From RPQJ01 sp963754125 (GTDB taxonomy: Bacteria > Pseudomonadota > Gammaproteobacteria > Steroidobacterales > Steroidobacteraceae): 64,000 nt of DNA. Below, piece by piece: positions 25,951 to 36,231 of this stretch. The stretch is taken from assembly GCA_963754125.1 (NCBI GenBank), contig CAVWEX010000007.1, positions 186,001 through 250,000 of the forward strand, given 5' to 3'. Each line of letters opens with the position of its first letter. Within the stretch, counting starts at the first letter, position 1. The position numbers were made by a program, and so were the translations under genes. Below the pieces are notes generated by a model. The model saw only the letters and a program-made list of their open reading frames with translations, ran no database searches and was not told the DNA's origin.

Positions 25951-27489
25951 TCAGAAGCTCAGCATGACATCGGTCGAGAACACCCAGCCGTTGCCACCGA
26001 CAATGAACGGCGACGCCGTGTTGCCCACGGGCGACCTGTCGAGGTACAGGAACTGGGTGTTGAACCTCAACTCACGGCGCTTGAAGGGAAACCAGTTCGC
26101 GCCAACGCTCACGTCCCACGGATCGCCGTACTGGCCATTGATTTTCGAGCCGGCGACGTAGGCCTGCAGTGTTTTAGGCAACAGCATCGCGGAACCCTGC
26201 AACTGGAAGCCGTCGTCCACGAAACTGTTGCGGGGCACCGGACCGGTAGCCCGGAAATCATCGACCGTACGCCAGTAGTACTCGCCGTCGAGCGAGAAGC
26301 CGCGGTACTTGAACCCGGCGTTCACGGCCGCCATCTGGTAGGTGGCCTTGTCGATCTGCGTCCCGGTGCCGAACGGATCGGCCTGAAAGATCAACGTGCC
26401 GTCCGACAGCCGGATCTGGCTGTTCCAGAAATCGTTCACCCCCGGCTGGCTCTGGGCGTCCTCGCGGCTATGCGTAAAGTTCAAGCCCACCAACGTCGCG
26501 AATTCATCGTGATGTTCGAAATCGCCGAACCCTTCGCCAGGACCGTACTCGCCGGTGGTCGGCATCCACCAAAGTGCGCCGGAGTACGCGTTCAAACCGC
26601 TGTCAAGCTTCCCTGCGTCCACACCAAGCTGGCTCAGGTTGTTCCCGACCATGACCCGGTACCTGAGGCCTTGGGCAACCTCGCCCCAGGCCCAGATGCC
26701 TGTGGTGTACGACGCGCGGAAGAATTCATCGGCAATCGTCCGGTGATCCACCTTGAGCCAGTTCGGAAAGGTGTAATTGGTGGTACGGGTGCTCGGCAGG
26801 CCACCAATGCCGCCGGCCAGGCTGAAAGCATCGTTGAATCGGTAACTCAAATTGCCCGCGACGACGACCTGCGCACCCTGCCCCTGACTGGTGTTGGAGG
26901 TCCAGGTATAGAACTGGTAGCGGAAGTCAGGATCGAAGAGCCAGCCCTTGAAGAAGAGCATGACCTTCTGGAGCTGCAGGTCATCGCGAATATCGAGTTC
27001 CTTGGTCCTGCCAAAGGCGTCCGTGTAACTGTCGTCGAGCATCCTCTGGTTTAGGTAACGGAGGTAGGTGAACGCGCTGAAGTCGACCTCGCCCTGGCTC
27101 GTCCTCGCCAGCACCAGACCCTTGCCACCCTCGTAGGTGCCCCATGCCGATTCGAGCGGGACACGGTCCATCTTTGGATCGGCAGTCGCAGCGGCAGGTT
27201 CTGCTGCATCCACGACAGTTGTCACCTGCGGAGCCGCAAGGGTTGCGGCAGGGGCAGCCTGGGCTGGTGCGGGTACGACGGCGGTCGCGGCGCTGGCTAT
27301 GGACTCAAGCTGCTGGATCCGCGCGTTGCTTTGCTCGAGCTGGGCGTCGCGCTCGCGAATCATCTGCTCCAGCTTCTGCTGCCGCGCCTCCAGGGCGCGC
27401 AGCCGCTCATCCATCGATGCGTCCGGGGCCGCATTGGCCAGCAGCGGAGACATCGCCAGCGCGAGGACGACGGATCGGGTGACTCTCAT
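25951..27489 (-). CDS. OprP/OprO-like phosphate-selective porin family protein
   Basis: 512 residues. Signal peptide MRVTRSVVLALAMSPLLANA, then a coiled coil (MDERLRALEARQQKLEQMIR, RDAQLEQSNARIQQLES) and an Ala/Pro linker before a 16-18-strand barrel that ends in FSTDVMLSF with terminal Phe. The coiled coil plus barrel layout is that of OprP/OprO-like trimeric porins. Despite the family name, many members carry other anions. The ATG overlaps the stop of the upstream amidohydrolase (ATGA, 27489-27486), so both form one transcription unit; substrate uptake for that enzyme is possible. Confidence 0.85.
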   Translation of the reverse strand: MRVTRSVVLALAMSPLLANAAPDASMDERLRALEARQQKLEQMIRERDAQLEQSNARIQQLESIASAATAVVPAPAQAAPAATLAAPQVTTVVDAAEPAAATADPKMDRVPLESAWGTYEGGKGLVLARTSQGEVDFSAFTYLRYLNQRMLDDSYTDAFGRTKELDIRDDLQLQKVMLFFKGWLFDPDFRYQFYTWTSNTSQGQGAQVVVAGNLSYRFNDAFSLAGGIGGLPSTRTTNYTFPNWLKVDHRTIADEFFRASYTTGIWAWGEVAQGLRYRVMVGNNLSQLGVDAGKLDSGLNAYSGALWWMPTTGEYGPGEGFGDFEHHDEFATLVGLNFTHSREDAQSQPGVNDFWNSQIRLSDGTLIFQADPFGTGTQIDKATYQMAAVNAGFKYRGFSLDGEYYWRTVDDFRATGPVPRNSFVDDGFQLQGSAMLLPKTLQAYVAGSKINGQYGDPWDVSVGANWFPFKRRELRFNTQFLYLDRSPVGNTASPFIVGGNGWVFSTDVMLSF

Positions 27490-28653
27490 CGCTTTTCTCC
27501 CGCGGGAACGCCCATGCCACGGGTTGCGTTGGGGACGTTCGCTCGTTCCCAGGCGCGCACCCTGAGGCGCGCCGAGTCGAACAGACGCTCGTAATTGCCC
27601 TTGCGGATCTTCAGGCTCGCGTCCGGCGTCAGCAACGCCCAGATCGGATCCCAGAGATTGAAGACGCGCAACTGAGTGGCCTGGTCCGGCGGCGCGACAT
27701 TGTCGGTGCCGAACAGAAATCGGTCGGGATGCCTGTTAAAGGTCTCGGCCGTCGACTTGATCGACTCCGGCGAGCTGATCGCGTACTTGGCGACTTCATC
27801 CCACGAGATATCGAAGTAGACGTGGCGGAGCGTCGGGTCACTGAGGATGTCCTCGACGATCGCCCGGTGTCCTAGGACTGCGCTCGGCGGAGTCCGACGT
27901 CGCCTGGCCTTGCACCGGGTGCACCACGCGACCGAGACCGGTGTGCGCCCAGATGATCGTGGCCCGCGGGTGGCGGCGCAGCAGGTCCTTCATCTGCGTG
28001 AGATAAACGGGCTCGGCCCCTGCCTTCGCAAAGGGCATGTCGATGTCATTGTGGAGGATGACGACGAGTCCGACCTCCGCTGCGAACTCGAGGATCCGGT
28101 CCAGGGCCGGGTCCGTCAGGCTGGCGGTTTCGCCAGCGACCTTGGAGGAAACGAATTCCTTGTGGATCGTGAACTCACCGATTCCGGTGAACACGCCCGG
28201 GAACACCTCGAGCACGCGACGGATGTGGTCGACCGCGTACATGTCGGCCGGATTGAAGCCGGTGATCATCGGGTCGAGACGCGCCCGCTGCTGCTCCGGC
28301 AGTGACTCGTAGACTCGAGCGACGTACGCGTCGGTGAACGAATAGTAGTAGAGCGATGCGTCAGTTTGCAGGTAGTAGGTTGGGGCGTAGTCACCAGAAT
28401 TCCCGTGCGCCCAGGTCTGCTGCAGCGGGATGCCGAACAGCGTGGAACGGCCAACCTTGTCGCCCATGATCTCCAGGTATCTGTGGATCTCCGTACCCTG
28501 CTGGACGTAGTTGGTCAGGTGGAAGTGCGAGTCGTTGAAAAGGTAATTCGGCACTACTGCCGGCTTGCCCTTCGCCTCGACTGTGACGCCCCCGAGCGCA
28601 ATGACCGTCGTGGCAAGTGCAATTGCGACGTTCCGGAGATTTCCGACAATCAT
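27486..28653 (-). CDS. Exported amidohydrolase-family protein, one frameshift
   Basis: From ATG 28653, MIVGNLRNVAIALATTVIAL is a signal peptide. The TIM-barrel amidohydrolase (PF04909-like) shows FNDSHFHLTNYVQQG with the first metal ligands, LVVILHNDIDMPF and IIWAHTGLGRVVHPVQG. The frame then shifts near 27890; the C-terminal part continues as VYFDISWDEVAKYAI, FLFGTDNVAPPD and WALLTPDASLKIRKGNYERL to 27486. The GTD aspartate of the family is kept, so the break looks like sequence error. It is the first gene of a pair with the porin. Confidence 0.8.
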
Positions 28654-28657
28654 TGCA

Positions 28658-28902
28658 TTAGTCCGGATTCGGCCCGAACACCCCGACGCCCAGTTCGGCG
28701 GCGATGTCCTGGATAGCTTTCATCGAACGCACGCTGTTGCCGGCCTCGTTGAGCCGCGGCGAGAACGCGGCGATCGCGAAGCGGCCCGGCACCACGGCGA
28801 CGATGCCGCCGCATGCGCGTTTGCGATCGTTCCACCAGCGAGCAGGCTCGGGACAACGGCCCGCGCCAGCACGGCTGACCGTGCATCCGTGATCGATTTC
28901 AT
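28658..28902 (-). pseudogene. Glutaminase relic: export-like N-terminus joined to a glutaminase C-terminus
   Basis: The last 50 or so residues before the stop at 28658 (GGIVAVVPGRFAIAAFSPRL, then NEAGNSVRSMKAIQDIAAEL) match the C-terminal end of serine-type glutaminases (GlsA family). The main body of about 250 residues is missing. In another frame the stretch starting at 28902 reads MKSITDARSAVLARAVVPSL with a following AGGTIANAHA, like a signal peptide, so a large internal deletion seems to have joined start and end near 28812. It lies 5 bp before the amidohydrolase start. It is very unlikely to be active. Confidence 0.65.
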
Positions 28903-29378
28903 GCTGATATTTCCTGTGAAAACGCGCCCGGGCCATTGCCCACGTGGGACCGTCGCCTATCGAAAATCAACGCGACCGGAGCGGTTCGTGCCACGTCAAA
29001 GCGTGGATTCAACCTTTCGCAGGTTTTCTCGAATCGTCGCGTCGCTGCATCCCGGTTGCGCGCGCGTTATGCAACCTTCGTCCCGGCTGCATTGCGACTA
29101 AGCAAAGGCTGCTGGTGACCTCTGCGTCGTAAATGCCGGCCGGAGGTGCGGCATGTTAAACGGAATCGAGGGGCTCATTTAGGACCCGAGCGGGTGGGAC
29201 GGTAGAGGAAAAGTAGCAGCTCAGAGCGGGGTTGCGCGCGAACCGGCCCTCGCCACGGCGACTACGAGTACCGGCTGCGTCGAACTTCCCTCGATGACGT
29301 AACATTCGTCCTGGCCGCTCGGCGGCCAGCCGGACCCATGATGGCGCACCCGCGGCCGTGCCCAGGTAACCGAACGCC
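28903..29378. other. Intergenic region without recognisable gene
   Basis: 476 bp between the glutaminase relic (minus) and the peptide-ligation cluster (plus). No coding potential, RNA gene or clear repeat was seen. It must hold the divergent promoters; none was resolved. Confidence 0.5.
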
Positions 29379-32300
29379 ATGTCGATCCACGTCGCGCTGA
29401 CGCACGAGACCCGCTACCGCTACGGCCGGCCCGCATCGCTGGGACCGCAGGTGATCCGCCTCCGGCCTGCGCCTCATTCCCGCTCGCGGATCCTGAGCTA
29501 TGCGCTCAAGGTCGAGCCGGCCGGGCATTTCCTCAACTGGCAGCAGGATCCTCTCGGCAACTACCTCGCCCGGATCGTCGTGCCCGAGAGGACCCGCGAG
29601 TTCCGCCTGCAGGTGGACCTCGTCGCCGAGATGGCCGTCTTCAATCCGTTCGACTTCTTCCTCGAACCCGAGGCCGAGCGGTACCCCTTCATCTACGAGC
29701 CGCGCATCGCCAAGGAACTCGAGCCCTACCTCGAGCTCGAGCCGACCGGCCCCCTGCTTGCGGCGTGGATCGGGACGGTGGAGCGCGGCCCCGTTCCCAC
29801 GGTCGACTTCCTGGTCGAACTGAACCGGCGGCTGCACCAGGACGTGGCCTACATCATCCGCATGGAGCCCGGGGTGCAGACCTGCGAGGAAACCCTCTCC
29901 ACGGGCAAGGGCTCCTGCCGCGACTCGGCGTGGCTGCTCGCCCAGATCCTGCGCCGGCTCGGGCTCGCGGCACGATTCGTCTCCGGCTACCTGATCCAGT
30001 TGAAGCCCGACGTCGCGGCGCTCGACGGCCCCTCGGGCACCGACAAGGACTTCACGGACCTGCACGCGTGGACCGAGGTGTACCTGCCGGGCGCCGGGTG
30101 GATCGGTCTCGACCCCACCTCCGGGCTGCTGGCCGGCGAAGGCCACATCCCGCTCGCGTGCGCGCCGCACTTCAGCGGCGCCGCGCCGATCACGGGCACC
30201 GCGGACGTGAGCGACGTGGACTTCTCGTTCGCGATGCACATCGAGCGCATCGTCGAGACGCCGCGGGTCACGCGGCCCTACGCCCCCGAGCAGTGGGCGG
30301 CGATCGACGCGCTCGGCCGGGCGGTGGACGAGCAGCTGGCCGAGGGCGACGTGCGACTGACCATGGGCGGCGAGCCCACGTTCGTGTCCATCGACGACGT
30401 GGACTCGCCGGAATGGAACACGGCCGCGCTCGGCGCCCACAAGCGCATCCTCGCGGCGCGGCTGATCCAGCGGCTGCGCGACCGCTTCGCGCCCGGCGGC
30501 CTGCTGCATTTCGGCCAGGGCAAGTGGTACCCGGGCGAATCGCTGCCGCGCTGGGCCTTTGCGCTCTTCTGGCGCGGCGACGGGCAACCGCTCTGGCGCG
30601 ACGCCCGCCTGATCGCGCAGGAGGACGTCGCTGGCAGCGCCACGCTCGACGATGCGAAGGCGTTCACGGAGGCGCTCGCCGAGTCGCTCGGGGTGGCGGC
30701 CGATCGCGCGCTGCCGGCCTACGAGGACCCGGTGCCCTACCTGACGCGCGAGCAGCGCCTGCCCGAGAACGTCGATCCGTTCGAGTCGAAGCTCGAGGAC
30801 CCCGAGGAACGTGCGCGGCTGGCGCGGGTGTTCGAGCGCGGCCTCGCCAGTCCCGTGGGCTACGTGCTGCCGCTGCAGCGCTGGAACGCGCCGCACCAGA
30901 CGGCCTGGTACAGCGAGCGCTGGACGAACCGGCGCGGCCGCCTCTTTCTCGTGCCCGGCGATTCGCCGATCGGCTTCCGGCTGCCGCTCGACGCGCTACC
31001 GCACGTGCCGAGCGAGGACTATCCGTACTTCATTCCGGCCGATCCCTTCGCGCCGCGGGCGCCGCTGCCACCCGTGCCACCCGCGCTACGGCGACGCCCG
31101 ACGTCGATCAGCAACGCACCGTCCAGCGGGTGTCCGATGCGGGCACCGGCCGCCAGCAGCTCGTTGAACAAAGCGGCACGGCCGGGGCCGACGGCGTCGT
31201 GCGCACCGCGCTCGCGGTCGAGCCGCGCGACGGCCGGCTGTGCGTCTTCCTGCCGCCGACCGAGACGGCCAACGACTACGTCGAGCTGATCGGCTGCGTC
31301 GAGGAGACGGCCGCCCGCATCGGGCAGCCCGTCCACGTCGAGGGCTACACGCCGCCGGCCGACGAGCGCCTCAACGTCATCAAGGTCACGCCGGACCCGG
31401 GCGTGATCGAGGTCAACGTGCACCCCGCGCGCGACTGGAACGAGCTCAAGGCGATCACCACCACGCTCTACGAGGAGGCCCGGCTGAGCCGCCTCGACGC
31501 CCAGAAGTTCATGGTCGACGGCCGACACACCGGCACCGGCGGCGGCAATCACGTCGTGGTGGGCGGGGCGACGCCGGCCGACAGCCCCTTCCTGCGCCGG
31601 CCCGACCTGCTGCGCAGCCTGATCGGCTACTGGCAGAACCACCCGTCGCTCTCATTTCTCTTCTCCGGGCTCTTCATCGGCCCGACCAGCCAGGCGCCGC
31701 GCGTCGACGAGGCGCGCCACGACCAGCTCTACGAGCTCGAGATCGCGTTCCGGCAGATGGAGCGGCCGGCGGATGGCGAGCCGGTCGCCGCCGTGGCGGG
31801 TGGACCGCCTGCTGCGCAACATCCTGATCGACGTCAGCGGCAACACGCACCGCACCGAGATCTGCATCGACAAGCTCTATTCGCCCGACGGCCCCACCGG
31901 GCGCCTCGGCCTCGTGGAGTTCCGCGCGTTCGAGATGCCGCCGCACGCGCAGATGAGCCTCACGCAGCAGCTGCTGCTGCGGGCGCTGATCGCGCGCTTC
32001 TGGCGCACGCCCTACGCGCAACCGCTGGTGCGCTGGGGCACGGCGCTGCACGACCGCTTCATGCTGCCCCATTTCGTCTGGCAGGACTTCCGCGACGTGC
32101 TGCGCGACATGCGCGAGGCGGGCTTCGCGCTGCAGGACGACTGGTTCGCGCCGCATTTCGAGTTCCGCTTCCCGCGCTACGGCGCCGTCGAGCGCGGCGG
32201 CGTCGAGCTCGAGCTGCGCCAGGCCCTCGAGCCCTGGCACGTGCTCGGCGAGGAAGGCTCGGTCGGCGGCACCGCGCGCTACGTGGACTCGTCGCTGGAG

Positions 32301-32733
32301 CGGCTGCAGGTGCGCGTCCGGCGGGCTCACGGAGTCCCGCCACCTCGTCGCCTGCAACGGGCGGCGCGTGCCGTTGCGCCCCACCGGGACTGGGGACGAG
32401 GCCGTCGCGGGCGTGCGATTCCGCGCGTGGCAGCCGGCGCGCTGCCTGCACCCGGAGATCCCGGTGCACGCGCCGCTGGTGATCGAGGTCCTCGACCGCT
32501 GGTCGGGCCGCTCGCTCGGCGGGTGCACGTATCATGTGGCCCATCCCGGTGGCCGCAACTACGAGACGTTCCCCGTGAATTCCTACGAGGCGGAAAGCCG
32601 ACGGCTGGCCCGGTTCTCGGAGCTCGGGCATTCGCCCGGTCCGGTCCGGCTGCCCGCCGAGGAACTGAACCCGGAGTTTCCGCTGACGCTCGACCTGCGC
32701 CTCGCCGCGCCCAGCGAGGATCGCCCCGCTTGA
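29379..32733 (+). CDS. Transglutaminase-like/DUF2126 protein, three frameshifts
   Basis: About 1100 residues, the usual size of the family. Residues 1-290: a transglutaminase-like domain with N-terminal strand region (ALTHETRYRYGRPASLGPQ), catalytic Cys in STGKGSCRDSAWL, His in DLHAWTEVYLPG and Asp in IGLDPTSG. The remainder is DUF2126 (TMGGEPTFVSIDDVDSPEWN, LHFGQGKWYPGESLPRWAF, GTGGGNHVVVGGATPADSPF, RNILIDVSGNTHRTEICIDK). Frames change near 31090, 31793 (extra G) and 32330 (extra G). It opens an overlapping five-gene set (TTGA overlap at 32730-32733). The function is unproven; it is predicted to cleave or form amide links in peptides. Confidence 0.85.
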
Positions 32734-35321
32734 ACTCCCAGACCGAGCCGCTGCCGGGTCCGGCGGACCAGACGTTGGCGCCCCTGTTCGACGGATATCG
32801 GCCGATCCCCGGCGTCTACGACGAGATGAAGTCGGCCGACGGCCAGGTCCGGCCGCACTGGCAGAAGCTCGTCGATGCGCTGCGGTCGCTGAGCCGCGCC
32901 GAGATGGACGCGCGCTGGAAGCGCGTCGAGCGGATCCTCTACGAGAACGGGCTCACCCACAACATCTACGGCCAGGGCGATGCGACCGAGCGGCCGTGGC
33001 GACTCGACGCGCTGCCGCTGCTGATCTCGGCGGACGACTGGCGCCGCCTCGAGGCGGGACTCGTGCAGCGCGCGCGACTGCTCGACGCCGTGCTCGCGGA
33101 CTGCTACGGCGAGCAGCGCCTGATGCTCGACGGGCACCTGCCGGCGCCGCTGGTGCTCGGCAATCCCCAGTTCCTGCGGCCCTGCCACGGCGTACCGGTG
33201 AGCGGTGGCCGACGCCTGCAATACTATGCCGCCGACGTCGGGCGCGCGCCGGACGGCCGCTGGTGGGTGTTCAAGGACCGCTGCGAGTCGCCGGTGGGCG
33301 GCGGGTATGCCCTCGAGAACCGCATCGCGCTGCGCAACTGCCTGCCCGACGAGTTCGTCGCCAACCGCGTTCAGCAGCTCGCGGGCTTCTTCCAATCGGT
33401 CCACGACGGTCACGTCGCGCTTACGGGCCGCGATGATCCGCGCATCATCGTGCTGACGGCCGGGCCCACGACGTCCGGCTACTTCGCGCATTCCTATCTC
33501 GCGCGCTACCAGGGCTACGTGCTCGCGGAAGGACCGGACCTCACGGTGCGCGACAACCGTGTGTACCTGAAGACGCTCGAGGGCCTGCGGCCGGTGGACG
33601 TGATCATCCGGCGCGTGGAGGGCGCCTCCTGCGATCCGCTCGAGCTGCGCAGCGATTCGCCGCACGGCGTGCCGGGACTCGTCGAGGCCGTGCGCGCCGG
33701 GACGGTCAGCGTGGTGAACGCACTCGGCAGCGGCCTCGCGGACACGGAGGGCCTGATGCCGTTCCTGCCCGGCCTGTGCCGGACGTTGCTGAACGAAGAC
33801 CTGCAGTTGCCGTCGCTGGCGACCTGGTGGTGCGGCCAGGACGAGGCGCGCGAGTACGTGCTGCGGAATCTCGACCGGCTGGAGACTCGGGACCTCTTCT
33901 ACCGCGGTGCGAGCGAGCCCGGCACGCAGAATCCCGACGGCCCCGAGGCGTGGCAGGTCGGCGGCCCCGAGGCGCAGATCGCCGAGCGCGGCTTCGCCTA
34001 CCTCGCGCGCGAGCCGATGCGTCTGTCGACGGTGCCCGTGATCGGGCCGCACGGCCTGCGACCGGTGCCGTTCGCGCTGCGGGTCTTCGTCGCAGCATCC
34101 GCCGACGGCTATGCCGTGATGCCCGGCGGACTGGCACGGCTCTGCCCGCCGCACGGTGGACAAGCGTTCGATTTCGGCCGGTTCGGCGACGGCAAGGACA
34201 CGTGGGTTCTGTCGGACGCCGCGTCGCGTGCCAGCAGGCCGCGGCGCGCACGCACGGGCGCCGTCGAACTGCGGCGGACCGGTCGTGAACTGCCGAGCCG
34301 CACCGCGGACAACCTGTTCTGGCTCGGCCGCAACGTCGAGCGGGCCGAGGCGATCATGCGCCAGGTGCGCGCCTCGGTCCTGCGCCTGATCGACGACGAC
34401 CGCCCGAGCGAGGACCTGCTGGCGATCGACCGCGTGCTGCGTCCCACCCTTGCGAAGGCCGGCATTGCGCCGCCGGACGAAGCCGAACTGAACGCCGGCG
34501 TCCGGGCCGGGCTCGAGCGCGAGCTCGGCGAGCTGGTGTTCGATGCGGACCGCGACTACGGACTGCGACGCACGCTGCGCGACCTCGGCCGTACGGCATC
34601 GCTGAGCCGGGAGCGGCTGTCCGGGGATTCCTGGCGCATCCTGCACGGCCTGCAGCCGGAGGATTTCGCGCGCCGCCCGGGACTCGCGGTCCCGCCGCGG
34701 CGGTCGCAGATCGCCGGTGTCCTGGCGCAGCTCGACCAGGGCATCCAGCGACTCGCGGCCTTCAGCGGCATGGGCACGGAGAACATGACGCGCAGCTTCG
34801 GCTGGCGCTTCCTCGACATGGGCCGGCGCGTCGAGCGCAGCATCCAGATGACCGCACTGCTCGGATGCCTGCTGACGGCGGAGGACCCGGAGGACGACGG
34901 CAGCCTGATCCTCGTGCTCGACATCGCCGACAGCTTCATGACCTACCGCTCGCGCTACCTGCTCACGCCGCAGCTCGCACCCGTGCTCGACCTGTTGTTG
35001 CTCGACGAGACCAACCCGCGGTCGGTTGCCTATCAGCTCGAGGCACTGGCCGCGCACCTCGAGCACCTGCCGCGCGCCGCGGCCGAGCCTTCCGGCAGCA
35101 ACGCACTGGGCATCATGCACGGCTTGCTCGCGGAGCTGCGTCTCGCGGACATCGACGGCCTGTCCCGCAAGAGCCGTCTCGGTGATCGCCCGGGACTCAA
35201 GGCGCTGCTCGGGAGCGTCGTCGAGGAACTCGCCCGGCTCACCCCGGCCATCGCACGCACCTACTTCAGTCATGCGGACGACGGCCGCTCCGTGTCGGCG
35301 GCCGGCGTCGGGTCCCGCTGA
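32730..35321 (+). CDS. Fused circularly permuted ATP-grasp and alpha-E domain protein
   Basis: TTG 32730 overlaps the previous stop; 863 residues. The first 500 or so form the circularly permuted ATP-grasp type 2 domain (YENGLTHNIYG, LVLGNPQFLRPCHG, DRCESPVGGGYALENR, VLTAGPTTSGYFAHSYLAR). The last 330 or so form an alpha-E helical domain, marked by TADNLFWLGRNVERAEAIM and GWRFLDMGRRVERSIQM. ATP-grasp ligases activate carboxylates as acyl phosphates and join them to amines; alpha-E domains always occur with such ligases and their role is unknown. The same two domains appear again as separate genes at 36228 and 37672, so the cluster has two ligase modules. Confidence 0.88.
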   Translation: MNSQTEPLPGPADQTLAPLFDGYRPIPGVYDEMKSADGQVRPHWQKLVDALRSLSRAEMDARWKRVERILYENGLTHNIYGQGDATERPWRLDALPLLISADDWRRLEAGLVQRARLLDAVLADCYGEQRLMLDGHLPAPLVLGNPQFLRPCHGVPVSGGRRLQYYAADVGRAPDGRWWVFKDRCESPVGGGYALENRIALRNCLPDEFVANRVQQLAGFFQSVHDGHVALTGRDDPRIIVLTAGPTTSGYFAHSYLARYQGYVLAEGPDLTVRDNRVYLKTLEGLRPVDVIIRRVEGASCDPLELRSDSPHGVPGLVEAVRAGTVSVVNALGSGLADTEGLMPFLPGLCRTLLNEDLQLPSLATWWCGQDEAREYVLRNLDRLETRDLFYRGASEPGTQNPDGPEAWQVGGPEAQIAERGFAYLAREPMRLSTVPVIGPHGLRPVPFALRVFVAASADGYAVMPGGLARLCPPHGGQAFDFGRFGDGKDTWVLSDAASRASRPRRARTGAVELRRTGRELPSRTADNLFWLGRNVERAEAIMRQVRASVLRLIDDDRPSEDLLAIDRVLRPTLAKAGIAPPDEAELNAGVRAGLERELGELVFDADRDYGLRRTLRDLGRTASLSRERLSGDSWRILHGLQPEDFARRPGLAVPPRRSQIAGVLAQLDQGIQRLAAFSGMGTENMTRSFGWRFLDMGRRVERSIQMTALLGCLLTAEDPEDDGSLILVLDIADSFMTYRSRYLLTPQLAPVLDLLLLDETNPRSVAYQLEALAAHLEHLPRAAAEPSGSNALGIMHGLLAELRLADIDGLSRKSRLGDRPGLKALLGSVVEELARLTPAIARTYFSHADDGRSVSAAGVGSR

Positions 35322-35325
35322 GCGC

Positions 35326-36231
35326 ATGCGCTACGACGTCCGCCACCGCACGACCTACCTGTACAGCCAGCCGGTGTCGATCTCGCACCACGTGCTGCGG
35401 CTGGCGCCCCGGGCTTGCGGCCACCAGGTGCTCCACGAGTCGTCGATCGCGGTCTCGCCGCTTCCGGCCGTACGCAGCGACACCCTGGACTACTTCGGCA
35501 ATCCAGTCACCTACCTGACCATCCAGGAGCAGCACGAGGAGCTGGTCATCGAGGCGCGCTCGCGGATCGACGTCGCCGCGTCGGCGCCGCGCGAGCCCGC
35601 GCAGACGACCCCCTGGGACCGGATCTTCGGGGAGCTCGAGCGCAGCCCGTCGCCCGACGGTATCGCGACGCTGCAGTTCGCGTTCGACTCGCCGTTCGCG
35701 CGCTCGTCCACGGACCTCGCGGACTATGCGCGGGGATCCTTTCCCCCGGGGCGGCCCGTCCTCGAGGCGGCCTTCGACCTGACGCGGCGCATCCACCGGG
35801 AATTCCGCTACGACAGCACGGCGACCGACGTCTCGACGCCGGTGGACGAGGTGTACCGGCTGCGGCGCGGCGTCTGCCAGGACTTCGCCCACCTCGAGCT
35901 CGCCTGCCTGCGTGCGCTCGCACTGCCGGCCCGCTACGTGAGTGGCTACCTGCTGACGCGCCCGCCGCCGGGCCAGCAGAAGCTCATCGGCAGCGATGCT
36001 TCTCATGCCTGGATCTCGGTTTGGTGCCCCGAGGCGGGCTGGGTGGACCTCGATCCCACCAACGACGCGTTCGTGCGCGACGAGCACGTCACGCTGGCCT
36101 GGGGACGGGACTACGGGGACATCAGCCCGATCAACGGGGTAATCTTCGGCGGCGGCGACCACGACATCGAAGTCGAGGTGGACGTGACGCCGGCCATTTC
36201 CCCGCCGACCGAGGAGCAGCATCGGGCATGA
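35326..36231 (+). CDS. Transglutaminase-like peptidase-family protein
   Basis: 301 residues from ATG 35326, 5 nt after the ATP-grasp stop. The N-terminal bacterial transglutaminase-like domain (RYDVRHRTTYLYSQPVSISH) precedes a catalytic core with Cys in RRGVCQDFAHLELACLRAL, His in SDASHAWISVWCPE and Asp in WVDLDPTND. Papain-like folds of this type can act as proteases or amide-forming enzymes. Its stop overlaps the next start (ATGA, 36228-36231). It probably processes or trims the peptide product of the two ATP-grasp modules. Confidence 0.88.
   Translation: MRYDVRHRTTYLYSQPVSISHHVLRLAPRACGHQVLHESSIAVSPLPAVRSDTLDYFGNPVTYLTIQEQHEELVIEARSRIDVAASAPREPAQTTPWDRIFGELERSPSPDGIATLQFAFDSPFARSSTDLADYARGSFPPGRPVLEAAFDLTRRIHREFRYDSTATDVSTPVDEVYRLRRGVCQDFAHLELACLRALALPARYVSGYLLTRPPPGQQKLIGSDASHAWISVWCPEAGWVDLDPTNDAFVRDEHVTLAWGRDYGDISPINGVIFGGGDHDIEVEVDVTPAISPPTEEQHRA

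Noticed and set aside
29765..32482. A 905-codon plus-strand open frame starting at 29765
   Set aside because: Only its part after about 31090 is real coding sequence (the DUF2126 section); the first part is an out-of-frame reading of the transglutaminase domain.
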